Positions 1 through 7,578 of a stretch of DNA of 64,000 bases are shown piece by piece. Position 1 is the stretch's first letter. Each line of letters begins with the position of its first letter. The notes under the pieces were generated by a model that was not told where the DNA came from, made no database searches, and was given only the letters and a program-made list of their open reading frames with translations. Source of the stretch: Euzebya sp. (lineage in GTDB: Bacteria > Actinomycetota > Nitriliruptoria > Euzebyales > Euzebyaceae); NCBI RefSeq assembly GCF_964222135.1, contig NZ_CAXQBR010000003.1, positions 1 to 64,000 of the forward strand. The letters run 5' to 3'. Made by a program: the position numbers and the translations under genes.

Positions 1-126
1 AGGGGGTGACCCCGCTCACCACACCCTGACCGGGGAGGTTCTGGTGGCCACCAGCGGGGAGATCTGGTGGCCACCAGCGGGGACAACCCGTGACCGCCCC
101 TGGGGAAGTTCTACTGGCCCTTGACA
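1..126. mobile_element. Terminal end of an IS21-family-like insertion sequence
   Basis: The stretch carries repeated blocks typical of IS21-type multiple terminal repeats. CTGGTGGCCACCAGCGGGGA occurs twice (41-60 and 64-83), and related GGGGAGGTTCT and GGGGAAGTTCT blocks lie at 32 and 102. It ends in CTACTGGCCCTTGACA at 111-126, so the outermost bases read inward as TGTCAAGGGCC, the TGT-type tip of such elements. Immediately beyond base 126 the sequence changes to an interrupted coding region. Known for the family: several terminal repeats act as transposase-binding sites. The istA/istB genes would lie outside the window to the left. Assignment rests on recognising the terminal repeat pattern, since no transposase is visible. 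Confidence 0.6.
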
Positions 127-225
127 CTCGGCGAAGGCGTCGTCACCCCACTCCCGCCAGTCCACCGGGTTGTCGGCGTGCTGGCGGAGGTACGGGCTCG
201 AGCTCGTGGCGAGACGGTTGGCCAT
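127..225 (-). pseudogene. 5' fragment of a DUF255 / thioredoxin-fold (YyaL, SSP411-like) gene cut by the insertion
   Basis: Reading the minus strand from the ATG at 225, the first 33 codons encode [15 protein letters not shown] followed by [18 protein letters not shown]. This is the highly conserved N-terminus of the DUF255 thioredoxin-domain family (about 650-700 residues when complete). After the final Glu codon (127-129) the frame enters the IS21-like terminal sequence and homology stops. The downstream Cys-His-Trp-Cys active-site region is absent. The gene is therefore interrupted by the insertion, and the remainder may survive beyond the element, outside the window. Confidence 0.7.
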
Positions 226-279
226 GTGGTCGACCGTACCCGGCGGCCTCAGCCGCCCGTGCGGGCGACGGCGGACCAC

Positions 280-307
280 GTGACACCTGTCACCTCACAC
301 CGGTGAC
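280..307. promoter_or_regulatory. Two overlapping inverted repeats upstream of the ABC exporter operon
   Basis: A perfect inverted repeat GTGACA-CC-TGTCAC lies at 280-293. It shares bases with a second one, GTCACC (289-294) and GGTGAC (302-307) spaced by 7. They sit 45-70 bases before the ATPase start. Their symmetry suits a dimeric regulator. The operon's own NarL/LuxR-type response regulator (3293-3904) is the obvious candidate, but that link is inference. Confidence 0.45.
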
Positions 308-351
308 GGACGGCGCTACCGCCGCACCGGCGCCGGGCGCACGGTGGGGGC

Positions 352-1335
352 ATGCCCACCACCCCCGACCTCCCGCCGCCGGCGCCGCTGGTGGCCCAGG
401 CCGTCACCCTGACCTACCCGCGTGCCGAGGCGCCCGCGATCGTCGACGTCGACCGCGACGTCCGGCCCGGCGAGTGCGTCGCCCTCCTCGGACCGAACGG
501 TGCCGGCAAGACGACGTTCATCCGCACCGTGACCGGCCTCGCCACCCCCGACACCGGCACCGTCCGCGTCGCCGGCGGCGACCCCCGGGACGCCCCCACG
601 CGCCTGGCCCTCGGCGTGATGCTGCAGGAGACGGCGTTCCCCCGCCACCTGACGGTCCGCGAGCTGGTCACCGGCGCGGCGGTCCGGGCGGGTCGACCCC
701 GCGACGCGGTCGCCGGGTCCCTGGCCGAGGTCGGGCTCAGCGACCTCGCCCACCGGCGGTCGGCCAAGCTGTCCGGCGGGCAGCGCCGCCGCCTGCAGTT
801 GGCCTGCGCCCTCGTCACCGACCCCGCGCTGCTGGTGCTCGACGAGCCGACCGAGGGCCTCGACGCCGAGGCCCGCCAGGCGTTCTGGCAGAACCTCGCC
901 GCACGCCGCGACACCGGCATGGCCATCCTCCTGACCACCCACCTGATCGAGGAGGCCGGCGCGGTCGCGGACCGCGTCGTGGTCATCGCGGACGGACGCG
1001 TCGTGGCCGACGCCGACCCGGCCTCGCTGTCCGACCGGCTCCCGGACCGGCGCATCTCGCTCCGCACCGCCACACCGCTCGAGGAGGTGCGCGGCCGCCC
1101 CGACGTCCTCCACGCCGACGCGGCACCCGCCGCCGACGGCCGCCCACCCCTCCTCCGCATCACGACCCGCCAACCCGAGGCGGTGGTCCGCGACCTGCTC
1201 GTCGCCGACCCCTCCGCCACCGACCTGCGGGTCGAGGGGGCCAGCCTCGAGGAGGCGGTCATGGCCGTCGCCCAGCGCCCCACCCCCGCACCCGTCCCCA
1301 CCCGCACCACCCGCACCAGCGAGGTCTCCCGATGA
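352..1335 (+). CDS. ABC-2-type exporter, ATP-binding subunit (drug/antibiotic export type)
   Basis: This is the cytoplasmic ATPase of a two-component ABC exporter of the DrrA/CcmA-like class. It has a Walker A GPNGAGKTT (about residues 43-51), a signature LSGGQRRR (near 140), Walker B LLVLDEPTEGLD (near 160) and an H-loop TTH. The 327-residue length is normal for this class, including the C-terminal extension after the nucleotide-binding domain. The stop overlaps the start of the permease gene (ATGA), so the two are translationally coupled. A two-component system follows directly, a layout common for exporters induced by the compound they remove. Substrate unknown. Confidence 0.9.
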   Translation: MPTTPDLPPPAPLVAQAVTLTYPRAEAPAIVDVDRDVRPGECVALLGPNGAGKTTFIRTVTGLATPDTGTVRVAGGDPRDAPTRLALGVMLQETAFPRHLTVRELVTGAAVRAGRPRDAVAGSLAEVGLSDLAHRRSAKLSGGQRRRLQLACALVTDPALLVLDEPTEGLDAEARQAFWQNLAARRDTGMAILLTTHLIEEAGAVADRVVVIADGRVVADADPASLSDRLPDRRISLRTATPLEEVRGRPDVLHADAAPAADGRPPLLRITTRQPEAVVRDLLVADPSATDLRVEGASLEEAVMAVAQRPTPAPVPTRTTRTSEVSR

Positions 1336-2108
1336 CCACCACGACCGACGTCCTCCGCCGCCGCCCGCCCCTCCTCCGCCTGCTGCGCACCGAGGTCGCC
1401 GACGAGCTCAAGCAGATCGCCCGCGAACCGGCCGCGCTGTTCTTCAGCGTGCTCATGCCGGTCGGGTTCTTCGCCCTCTTCGTCAGCATGTTCGGCGCGG
1501 AGGGGAGCGACGGCGACCTGCCGGCCGGCACGGTCATGCTGGCCCGCTTCGGCAGCTACGGCGTCATCGGCGCGGTGATGATGAACCCCGGGCTGGCGCT
1601 CGCCGAAGCGCGGGACCGGGGGTGGTTCCAGGCCCAGAAGGTGTCACCGGTCCCGATCCCCGTGACCCTGGCCGCACGGGTGCTCGCCGCCCTGCCGTTC
1701 AGCATCGGCATCCTCATCGCGATGACCGGTGCCGCCGCCGGGTTCGGGGTGCTCGAGGTCACGCCCGCGGAGTGGGTCGCGCTGGTCGCCTCGCTCGTCG
1801 TCGGGTCGCTGCCGTTCGCGCTGGTCGGCCTGGCGATCGGCGTGCTCGCCGCCCCGCAGGCCGCGGCGGCGATCATGAACGCGGTGATCATCCCGCTGGC
1901 GATCGCCGGCGGGCTGTGGTTCCCGCTCGAGGTCATGCCGACGTTCGTCGCCGACCTCGCCCCGGCGCTGCCCACCTACCACCTGGCCCAGCTCGGCATG
2001 GCCGCGCTCACCGGTGAGGCGGCGATGGCGCACTGGGCCTACCTCGTCGCCTTCACGGCGGTCGCCGGCACCCTCGCCGCGATGGCGTACCGTCGAGCAC
2101 CCACATGA
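1332..2108 (+). CDS. ABC-2-type exporter, permease subunit
   Basis: A 258-residue integral membrane protein of the ABC-2 transporter family, partner of the preceding ATPase. After a basic, cytosolic N-terminus it has about six hydrophobic segments, including AALFFSVLMPVGFFALFVSM and the late GGLWFPLEVMPTFVADLAPA region. That region is the conserved ABC-2 LWFP signature before the last helices. The start ATG at 1332 overlaps the ATPase stop. Its own stop overlaps the next ATG at 2105, again as ATGA, making a tightly coupled four-gene operon with the sensor kinase and response regulator. Confidence 0.88.
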   Translation: MTTTTDVLRRRPPLLRLLRTEVADELKQIAREPAALFFSVLMPVGFFALFVSMFGAEGSDGDLPAGTVMLARFGSYGVIGAVMMNPGLALAEARDRGWFQAQKVSPVPIPVTLAARVLAALPFSIGILIAMTGAAAGFGVLEVTPAEWVALVASLVVGSLPFALVGLAIGVLAAPQAAAAIMNAVIIPLAIAGGLWFPLEVMPTFVADLAPALPTYHLAQLGMAALTGEAAMAHWAYLVAFTAVAGTLAAMAYRRAPT

Positions 2109-3296
2109 CCGCGCCGGACCCCGACGACGTCACCCCCGCCCCCTCCCGCGGTGGAGGGGGAGGGGTGCTGCCGCGCTGGTTCCCGCGCACCCACCTGGTC
2201 CACCTGCTGTACGTCGCGAACATGGGGTGGCAGCTCGCGTTCAACCCGGAGTCCCGCTGGGTCGAGTACGCCTTCGCCGTCGCGCTCGCCCTGGCGTTCC
2301 TGCCCCTCTTCGTCCTCAGCTACCACCCCGACACCGACGTGCGCTGGCGGGCCACCCGGGTCACGCCGCTCCTCGGGCTCCTCGGCACGCCGTTCAACGT
2401 CGGCGCGTCGGTGTTCTTCGTCTACGCAGCGGCGATGGGGACCTCGGCGCGGCCCCGACGGGGTGCCCTCCGCTGGATGGTCGTCCAGACCGGCCTGCTG
2501 GTCGTCGCGACCCTGGTCAGCGTCGTGCCGTGGCCCTACCGGATCTACGGCGTCCTGCCGTCCCTCGCGTTCATCTGGATCATCGGCTGGCAGACCATCG
2601 GCGAGGCGGAGCGCGAGCGCGAGGCCGAGCGGCTCCGCATCGAGAACGCCCGCATCGAGGCCCTCAGCGCCGCCGCGGAGCGCGAGCGGATCGCCCGCGA
2701 CCTGCACGACCTGCTCGGGCACAGCCTGACCGGCCTGGTCGTCCGCGCCCAGCTGGTCCAGTCCCTCCTCGCCGCCGACCCCGACCGCGCCGGTGCCGAG
2801 GCCGCCCAGCTCGAGGGGACCGCCCGCCAGGCCCTCGCCCAGCTGCGCGCCGCGGTCAGCGGGCTCAACGCGGTGACCCTGGCCGACGAGCTCGAGACCG
2901 CCCAGCGGACCCTGAGCGCCGCCGGCGTCGCCGTCGATGTCCGGGGCGCCGGACAGGACGTCCCCGACCCGGATGGTCGAGCGGTCCCTCGCGCTGGCGC
3001 TGCGGGAGGCCGTCACCAACGTCGTCCGCCACGCCGAGGCCCGCCGCTGCGAGATCCGCGTGGAGCACCACGACGGCGCCTGGCACCTCCACGTCGTCGA
3101 CGACGGCCGCGGGAGCCTCGGCGCGGTCGAGGGCAACGGCCTTCGCGGCATGCGCGAGCGCATCACCGCGGTCGGCGGTCACGTGGAGCGCGCCGCCGCC
3201 CGCAGCGCCCGCCTGCGCGTCGGCGCGGCCGCGCGGTTGCCCTCCGTTGGCCGGGCCGGTGGCGGCACCCACCTGACCGTCACCGTGCCCGGATGA
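2105..3296 (+). pseudogene. DesK/NarX-type sensor histidine kinase, frameshifted
   Basis: The N-terminal part (from ATG 2105) has about four to five membrane helices. A HisKA_3 dimerisation domain follows with the phospho-acceptor motif RDLHDLLGHSLTG (His201). The HATPase domain (LREAVTNVVRHA, VVDDGRG, GLRGMRERI) is encoded in the next frame, from about 2970 to the TGA at 3294-3296. The switch falls near GACCCGGATGGTCGAG (2967-2982), where removing one G would give the expected continuous Asp-Val-Glu-Arg. As written, translation from 2105 skips the ATPase frame, so the kinase would be inactive. A one-base sequence error is as likely as a true mutation. The 3' end overlaps the regulator start at 3293. 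Confidence 0.8.
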
Positions 3297-3904
3297 CCCG
3301 CCCCGTCCGCGTCGTGCTCGCCGAGGACGAGCAGATGATCCGTGACGCGTTCGGCCAGCTCCTCGACCTCCAACCCGACGTCGAGGTCGTCGCGGGCTGC
3401 CACGACGGCGCCAGCGCGCTCGAGGCCGTGCGCCACCACCGGCCCGACGTGCTGCTGACCGACATCGAGATGCCTGGCATGTCCGGGCTCGAGCTCGCCG
3501 AGGCCGTCGCCGCGGGGGGGCTGGCGGTCCGCGTGGTCATCGTCACGACCTTCGCCCGGCCCGGCTACCTCCGACGCGCGCTCGACGCCGGCGTGGCCGG
3601 GTACGTGCTGAAGGCGGCACCGGTCGCCGACCTCGTGCAGGCGCTGCGGACCGTCCGCGACGGCGGACGGGTGATCGAGCCCGAGCTGGCGCTGATGGCC
3701 TGGGACGCCCCCGTCGCGCTGACCGAGCGGGAGCGCGACGTGCTCAGGCTGGCCGAGGGCGGTCTGCCGAACGCCGACATCGCCGCCCGGCTGCACCTCG
3801 CCGAGGGGACGGTGCGCAACTACCTGTCCGACGCGATCACCAAGCTGCACGCGCGGACCCGCGGTGAGGCGGCGGCGATCGCGCGGAGCCGCGGGCTGCT
3901 GTAG
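3293..3904 (+). CDS. NarL/LuxR-family response regulator (DesR-like)
   Basis: A 203-residue two-domain regulator. The receiver domain (1-125) has acidic residues AEDEQ near residue 10, phospho-acceptor Asp57 in LLTDIEMPG, a Thr in IVTTF and a Lys in YVLKAAP. The C-terminal LuxR-type helix-turn-helix has LTERERDVLRLAEGG and ADIAARLHLAEGTVRNYLS. It is the cognate partner of the upstream kinase and probably controls the exporter genes. The start ATG overlaps the kinase stop. The inverted repeats at 280-307 are a plausible target. Confidence 0.9.
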   Translation: MTRPVRVVLAEDEQMIRDAFGQLLDLQPDVEVVAGCHDGASALEAVRHHRPDVLLTDIEMPGMSGLELAEAVAAGGLAVRVVIVTTFARPGYLRRALDAGVAGYVLKAAPVADLVQALRTVRDGGRVIEPELALMAWDAPVALTERERDVLRLAEGGLPNADIAARLHLAEGTVRNYLSDAITKLHARTRGEAAAIARSRGLL

Positions 3905-3964
3905 CGACCGACGAGCGCGCGGCACCACCCATCCGTTACCGTTGGTATCCATGGTGGAGCCGAG

Positions 3965-6895
3965 ATGGTGGACGTGAGCCCGAACCGCCTGATCTCGACT
4001 GCGATCAGAGCGGGGCAGGCAGCCCAGAACGCCCTCGAGGTCGCCCGGTTCGGCGGTCTCGAGACCGGTGACGAGCCCAGCCCGTTCGACGTCGTCGGGC
4101 GGACCCCCGTCTACCGGCTGCGCCACTACTTCCCCGAGCTCGGCGGCCAGGGCCGCCCGCCCGTGCTGCTGGTCCCGCCGCTGATGCTGACCGCAGAGGT
4201 CTACGACGTCGCCCCGGCCACCAGCGGGGTGGCCGCGCTGAGCGAGATGGGCATCGACCCGTGGGTGGTCGACTTCGGCGCCCCCGAGCGGGAGGAGGGC
4301 GGCCTCGAGCGCGACCTCGCCGACCACGTCCTGGCCGTCGGGGACGCGATCGACCGGGTCGTGCGCGCCACCGGCTCCGACGTCCACCTGGCGGGCTACT
4401 CCCAGGGCGGCATGTTCTGCTACCAGTCCTGCGCGTTCCGCCGCGGCGAGGGCATCACCAGCTTGATCACCTGGGGATCGCCGGTCGACATCCACCTGCT
4501 GTCGCCGGCTGGGCTGCCGGTCGCCCGCCTGGCCGACGCCGCCGCGACGCTGGCCGACGTCGTGCTGTCGCGGACCTCGGTCCCGGCCGGGTTGTCCAAG
4601 CGGATCTTCCAGCTGCTCGACCCGCTGAAGACGGCCCGCCAGCGCCTCCAGTTCATCCTCCAGCTCCACAACCGCGAGGCCCTGCTCGAACGCGAGGGCA
4701 GCCGCCGCTTCCTCGAGGACACCGGCTGGGTGGCCTGGCCCGGCCCCGCGGTCGCTGAGTTCGCGCGGCAGTTCATCAGCCACAACCGGATGATCCAGGG
4801 CGGCTTCGTCATCGACGGGCGGCCGGTCACCGTCGCCGACATCGACACCCCGACCCTCGCGGTCATCGGGACCAGCGACGAGATCGCCGCGGCGCCCGCC
4901 GTCCGCGCCATCCGGCGGGCCGCCCCGCAGGCGGAGATCTGGGAGCTGGCGCTCGACTCCGGTCACATGGGCCTGGTGGTGGGCCACGGAGCCCGCGAGA
5001 GCTCCTGGACGGTCGTCGCGGACTGGGTCCACTGGCAGGAGGGGACCGGCGACCGGCCCGATGCGATCGTCGAGCTCACCGAGCAGCCGGAGGCGCCCGC
5101 CGACCCCTCCGCGGGGGTGCAGGTCGCCACCGACATCGCCGTCGGCGCCGCCCACCTGGTCGCCGGATCGGCGCGCAACGCGACGAAGGCCGTCAGGGGC
5201 GTCCTGTCCGAGGCCGTCGACCAGCTCCCGCGGCTGGCCCGCCTCGAGCGCGTCGACGCGGACACCCGGGTCTCGCTCGCGCTGCTCCTGGACGAGCGCG
5301 CCCGCCGCCACCCCGACGAGACCTTCTTCCTGTTCGGCGGACGTGCGTACAGCTACGCCGACAGCCTCCACCGGATCGACGCGGTCACCCGGGGGCTGGT
5401 CAGCGTCGGGGTCCGCCAGGGCGAGCACGTCGGCGTGCTGATGGCCACCCGCCCGACGGCCCTCGCCGTCCTCGCCGCCCTGAGCCGGCTCGGCGCCGTC
5501 GCAGTGATGCTGCGCCCGGACGGCGACCTCCGCCGCGAGATGCGGCTCGGACAGGTCGGCCGCGTCATCGCCGACCCGGCACACGCGGCGCAGGCGGACG
5601 GGCACGGCGACGCGCCGCTGCTCGTGCTCGGCACCGGCGGGCGGGACGGCGAGCTGCCCGACGGGGCGGTCGACATGGAGCAGATCGACCACGAGGCCGT
5701 GGCGCTGCCCGGCTGGTACGAACCGAACCCCGGGCGGGCCCGCGACCTGGCCCTGGTCTCCTTCACCGGACGCGGCGGGGCGACGCGGGCCAACCGCATC
5801 ACCAACCGGCGCTGGGCCATGTCGGCGTTCGGCACCGCGTCGGCGGCGTCGCTCGGCCTGCGCGACACCGTCTACGCGGTCACGCCGCTGCACCACCCGG
5901 CCACCCTCCTCACCGCGATCGGCGGGGCGGTCGTCAGCGGCGCCCGACTGGCCGTGGCGCCCCGGTTCGACGCCGACACGTTCTGGGAGGAGGTCCGCCG
6001 CTACGGCGTCACCGTCGTCTCCTACACCTGGGCGATGTGCCGCGACCTGCTGCAGGCGCCGCCGACCGCCGCCGAGCGCCACCACCCGATCCGGCTGTTC
6101 ATCGGCTCGGGCATGCCGACGGGTCTGTGGCACCGCGTCCAGGACCGCTTCCGCCCCGCCCGCGTGCTCGAGTTCTACGCACCCACCGAGGGCGACGTCG
6201 TCCTGGCCAACGTCCGCGGCGGCAAGGTCGGCGCGAAGGGTCGGCCGCTGCCCGGCACCGCCCGCGTGGCCCTCGGGGCCTACGACGTGGACCGCGGGGT
6301 GCTCGTCACCGGTGCCGACGGCTTCGTGCAGGAGCCCGCGGTGGGGGAGGTGGGGATGCTCCTCGCCCGGGTCGGGAGGGAGCGCACGTCGGTCCGCGGC
6401 CGGGTGCTCCGCGGCGTGTTCGCCAAGGGGGACGCGTGGCTGTCGACCGGCGACCTGTTCTGCGCCGACGCCGACGGCGATCTCTGGCTCCTCGGCCGCC
6501 CGTCGACCCTGATCCGGACCCGGGACGGGCACGTCCCGCCGTTCGGTGTGGAAGCCGCCCTCGAGAGCGTGGACGCCGTCGACCTGGCCGTCGCCTACGG
6601 CGTGCGACCCGAGGGATCGCGGGACGAGCTCGTGGTCGCCGCGGTCACCGCCCGGGACGGGGAGGGATTGTCGATCGACGCGCTGCTCGCCGGCCTGTCG
6701 GCGGTCGAGGCCTGGCAGTGGCCGTCGGTGATCCGGGTGGTCGACGACGTGCCGCTCTCGTTGCACCACCGGCCGCAGAAGGCCCCGCTGCAGGACGAGG
6801 GGATCCCGTCGGACGCGGAGGGGTGGTGGTGGGACGAGGACGCGGGTCGCTACCGCCCGCTCGACGCCACGGCCGCCGCGACGCTGATGTCCTGA
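3965..6895 (+). CDS. Fusion of an alpha/beta-hydrolase (PHA-synthase-like) and an acyl-CoA synthetase-like (AMP-binding) domain
   Basis: A 976-residue protein. Residues about 1-370 are an alpha/beta-hydrolase of the PhaC-like type with nucleophile motif AGYSQGG and LVPPLMLTAEVYD, plus a late His in LDSGHMG. Residues about 420-976 are an AMP-forming acyl-CoA synthetase-like domain with YAPTEGD, LSTGDLF and a C-terminal RPQKAPL lysine. The phosphate-binding A3 loop is degenerate (LVSFTGRGGATRANR instead of the usual Ser/Thr/Gly-rich TSGTTGxPKG), so adenylation may be weak or altered. Similar two-domain proteins occur in mycolata and related actinobacteria. A role in activating or transferring fatty acyl groups is likely, but no substrate can be read from the sequence. 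The gene stands alone. Confidence 0.8.
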   Translation: MVDVSPNRLISTAIRAGQAAQNALEVARFGGLETGDEPSPFDVVGRTPVYRLRHYFPELGGQGRPPVLLVPPLMLTAEVYDVAPATSGVAALSEMGIDPWVVDFGAPEREEGGLERDLADHVLAVGDAIDRVVRATGSDVHLAGYSQGGMFCYQSCAFRRGEGITSLITWGSPVDIHLLSPAGLPVARLADAAATLADVVLSRTSVPAGLSKRIFQLLDPLKTARQRLQFILQLHNREALLEREGSRRFLEDTGWVAWPGPAVAEFARQFISHNRMIQGGFVIDGRPVTVADIDTPTLAVIGTSDEIAAAPAVRAIRRAAPQAEIWELALDSGHMGLVVGHGARESSWTVVADWVHWQEGTGDRPDAIVELTEQPEAPADPSAGVQVATDIAVGAAHLVAGSARNATKAVRGVLSEAVDQLPRLARLERVDADTRVSLALLLDERARRHPDETFFLFGGRAYSYADSLHRIDAVTRGLVSVGVRQGEHVGVLMATRPTALAVLAALSRLGAVAVMLRPDGDLRREMRLGQVGRVIADPAHAAQADGHGDAPLLVLGTGGRDGELPDGAVDMEQIDHEAVALPGWYEPNPGRARDLALVSFTGRGGATRANRITNRRWAMSAFGTASAASLGLRDTVYAVTPLHHPATLLTAIGGAVVSGARLAVAPRFDADTFWEEVRRYGVTVVSYTWAMCRDLLQAPPTAAERHHPIRLFIGSGMPTGLWHRVQDRFRPARVLEFYAPTEGDVVLANVRGGKVGAKGRPLPGTARVALGAYDVDRGVLVTGADGFVQEPAVGEVGMLLARVGRERTSVRGRVLRGVFAKGDAWLSTGDLFCADADGDLWLLGRPSTLIRTRDGHVPPFGVEAALESVDAVDLAVAYGVRPEGSRDELVVAAVTARDGEGLSIDALLAGLSAVEAWQWPSVIRVVDDVPLSLHHRPQKAPLQDEGIPSDAEGWWWDEDAGRYRPLDATAAATLMS

Positions 6896-6902
6896 CGGTC
6901 GG

Positions 6903-6926
6903 GTTCGTCGCCGGGGGCGGGGGAAT
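6903..6926 (+). promoter_or_regulatory. Possible SigB/SigF-type stress promoter before the csbD-like gene
   Basis: GTTC at 6903-6906 and GGGAAT at 6921-6926 are separated by 14 bases. This resembles the GTTT-N14-GGGTAT pattern of general-stress sigma factors, which commonly drive CsbD genes. The -35 and -10 each deviate by one or two bases, so this is a suggestion only. Confidence 0.35.
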
Positions 6927-6970
6927 GGTGTCCCGGCGAGGGCAACCCATCACGAGCGACAGGAGCAGCC

Positions 6971-7153
6971 ATGCCAGACGACCACCGGGTCGACGAGGCC
7001 AAGGGACGGGTCAAGGAGGCCGCCGGAAGCCTGACCGGCGACGACGAGCTCAAGCGCGAGGGCACGGTCGACCGGGTCACCGCCGACGTGAAGGAGAAGG
7101 CGGCCGGGCTGATCGACAAGGCCCGGGACGCGGTCACCGGAGACGACCGCTAG
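6971..7153 (+). CDS. CsbD-family stress protein
   Basis: A 60-residue hydrophilic protein with the CsbD signature: DEAKGRVKEAAGSLTGDDELK followed by a second helix, DVKEKAAGLIDKARDAVTGDD. Family members are small, abundant four-helix stress proteins of unknown mechanism, often under the general stress sigma factor. The ribosome-binding sequence AGGAGCAGCC directly precedes the ATG. The last 20 bases overlap the 3' end of the convergent gene on the other strand. Confidence 0.88.
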   Translation: MPDDHRVDEAKGRVKEAAGSLTGDDELKREGTVDRVTADVKEKAAGLIDKARDAVTGDDR

Positions 7154-7508
7154 CGACCACCGGACCGGTCGGCGCGGGCGCGGTCCCGGACGGATCCGCC
7201 GGGTCCGCGTCCACGCCGGCGAGCACCCGGTCGGCGAGGGCGACCGCGTCGTCGGCGGCGCGGTGGAGCGCCCACACCGCCAGGCGCTCGACCACCGGCG
7301 CCGGCTCGTTCGGACCGGGCTGCAACCGTCCCGCCCGGTCGGGGTCGGCGCTCGAGGTGAGCACGGCCACCGCGCGTCGGACGTCGCGGTCAGCGGTGAA
7401 CCGGCCGGACAGCCGCCCGGCGATCCGGTCGGCCAGCGCGAAGCGTGGGGCGTCGAGGGGGACGGCGGGGCGGGTGGTGTCCCGGGTGGTGTCCCGAGTG
7501 GTGTCCAT
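7134..7508 (-). CDS. Small hypothetical protein, helical
   Basis: A 124-residue protein starting at the ATG at 7508, preceded on the minus strand by a clear GAGGAG ribosome-binding site. The N-terminus holds a short DTTR repeat (three copies, from the repeated GTGTCCCGAGTG-like DNA). The body is rich in Ala, Asp and Arg with amphipathic helices (LADRIAGRLSGRF, ADDAVALADRVLAGV). No recognised domain. It is divergent from the regulator at 7579, with a 70-base shared control region, and its 3' end overlaps the csbD-like gene by 20 bases. Confidence 0.6.
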   Translation of the reverse strand: MDTTRDTTRDTTRPAVPLDAPRFALADRIAGRLSGRFTADRDVRRAVAVLTSSADPDRAGRLQPGPNEPAPVVERLAVWALHRAADDAVALADRVLAGVDADPADPSGTAPAPTGPVVASGRLR

Positions 7509-7578
7509 GGCGTGGCTCCTCGTCGGAGGGGGGTGGTGTGACCGACGATGCCCTTGTCGGCTCTGACCGAGGAGTGGC

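Noticed and set aside
3179-6769. A 1196-codon open frame on the minus strand opposite the hydrolase/synthetase fusion
   Set aside because: It is an antisense shadow produced by high GC3. Its translation is Arg/Gly/Asp/Val-rich with no motif, while the plus strand has clear domains.
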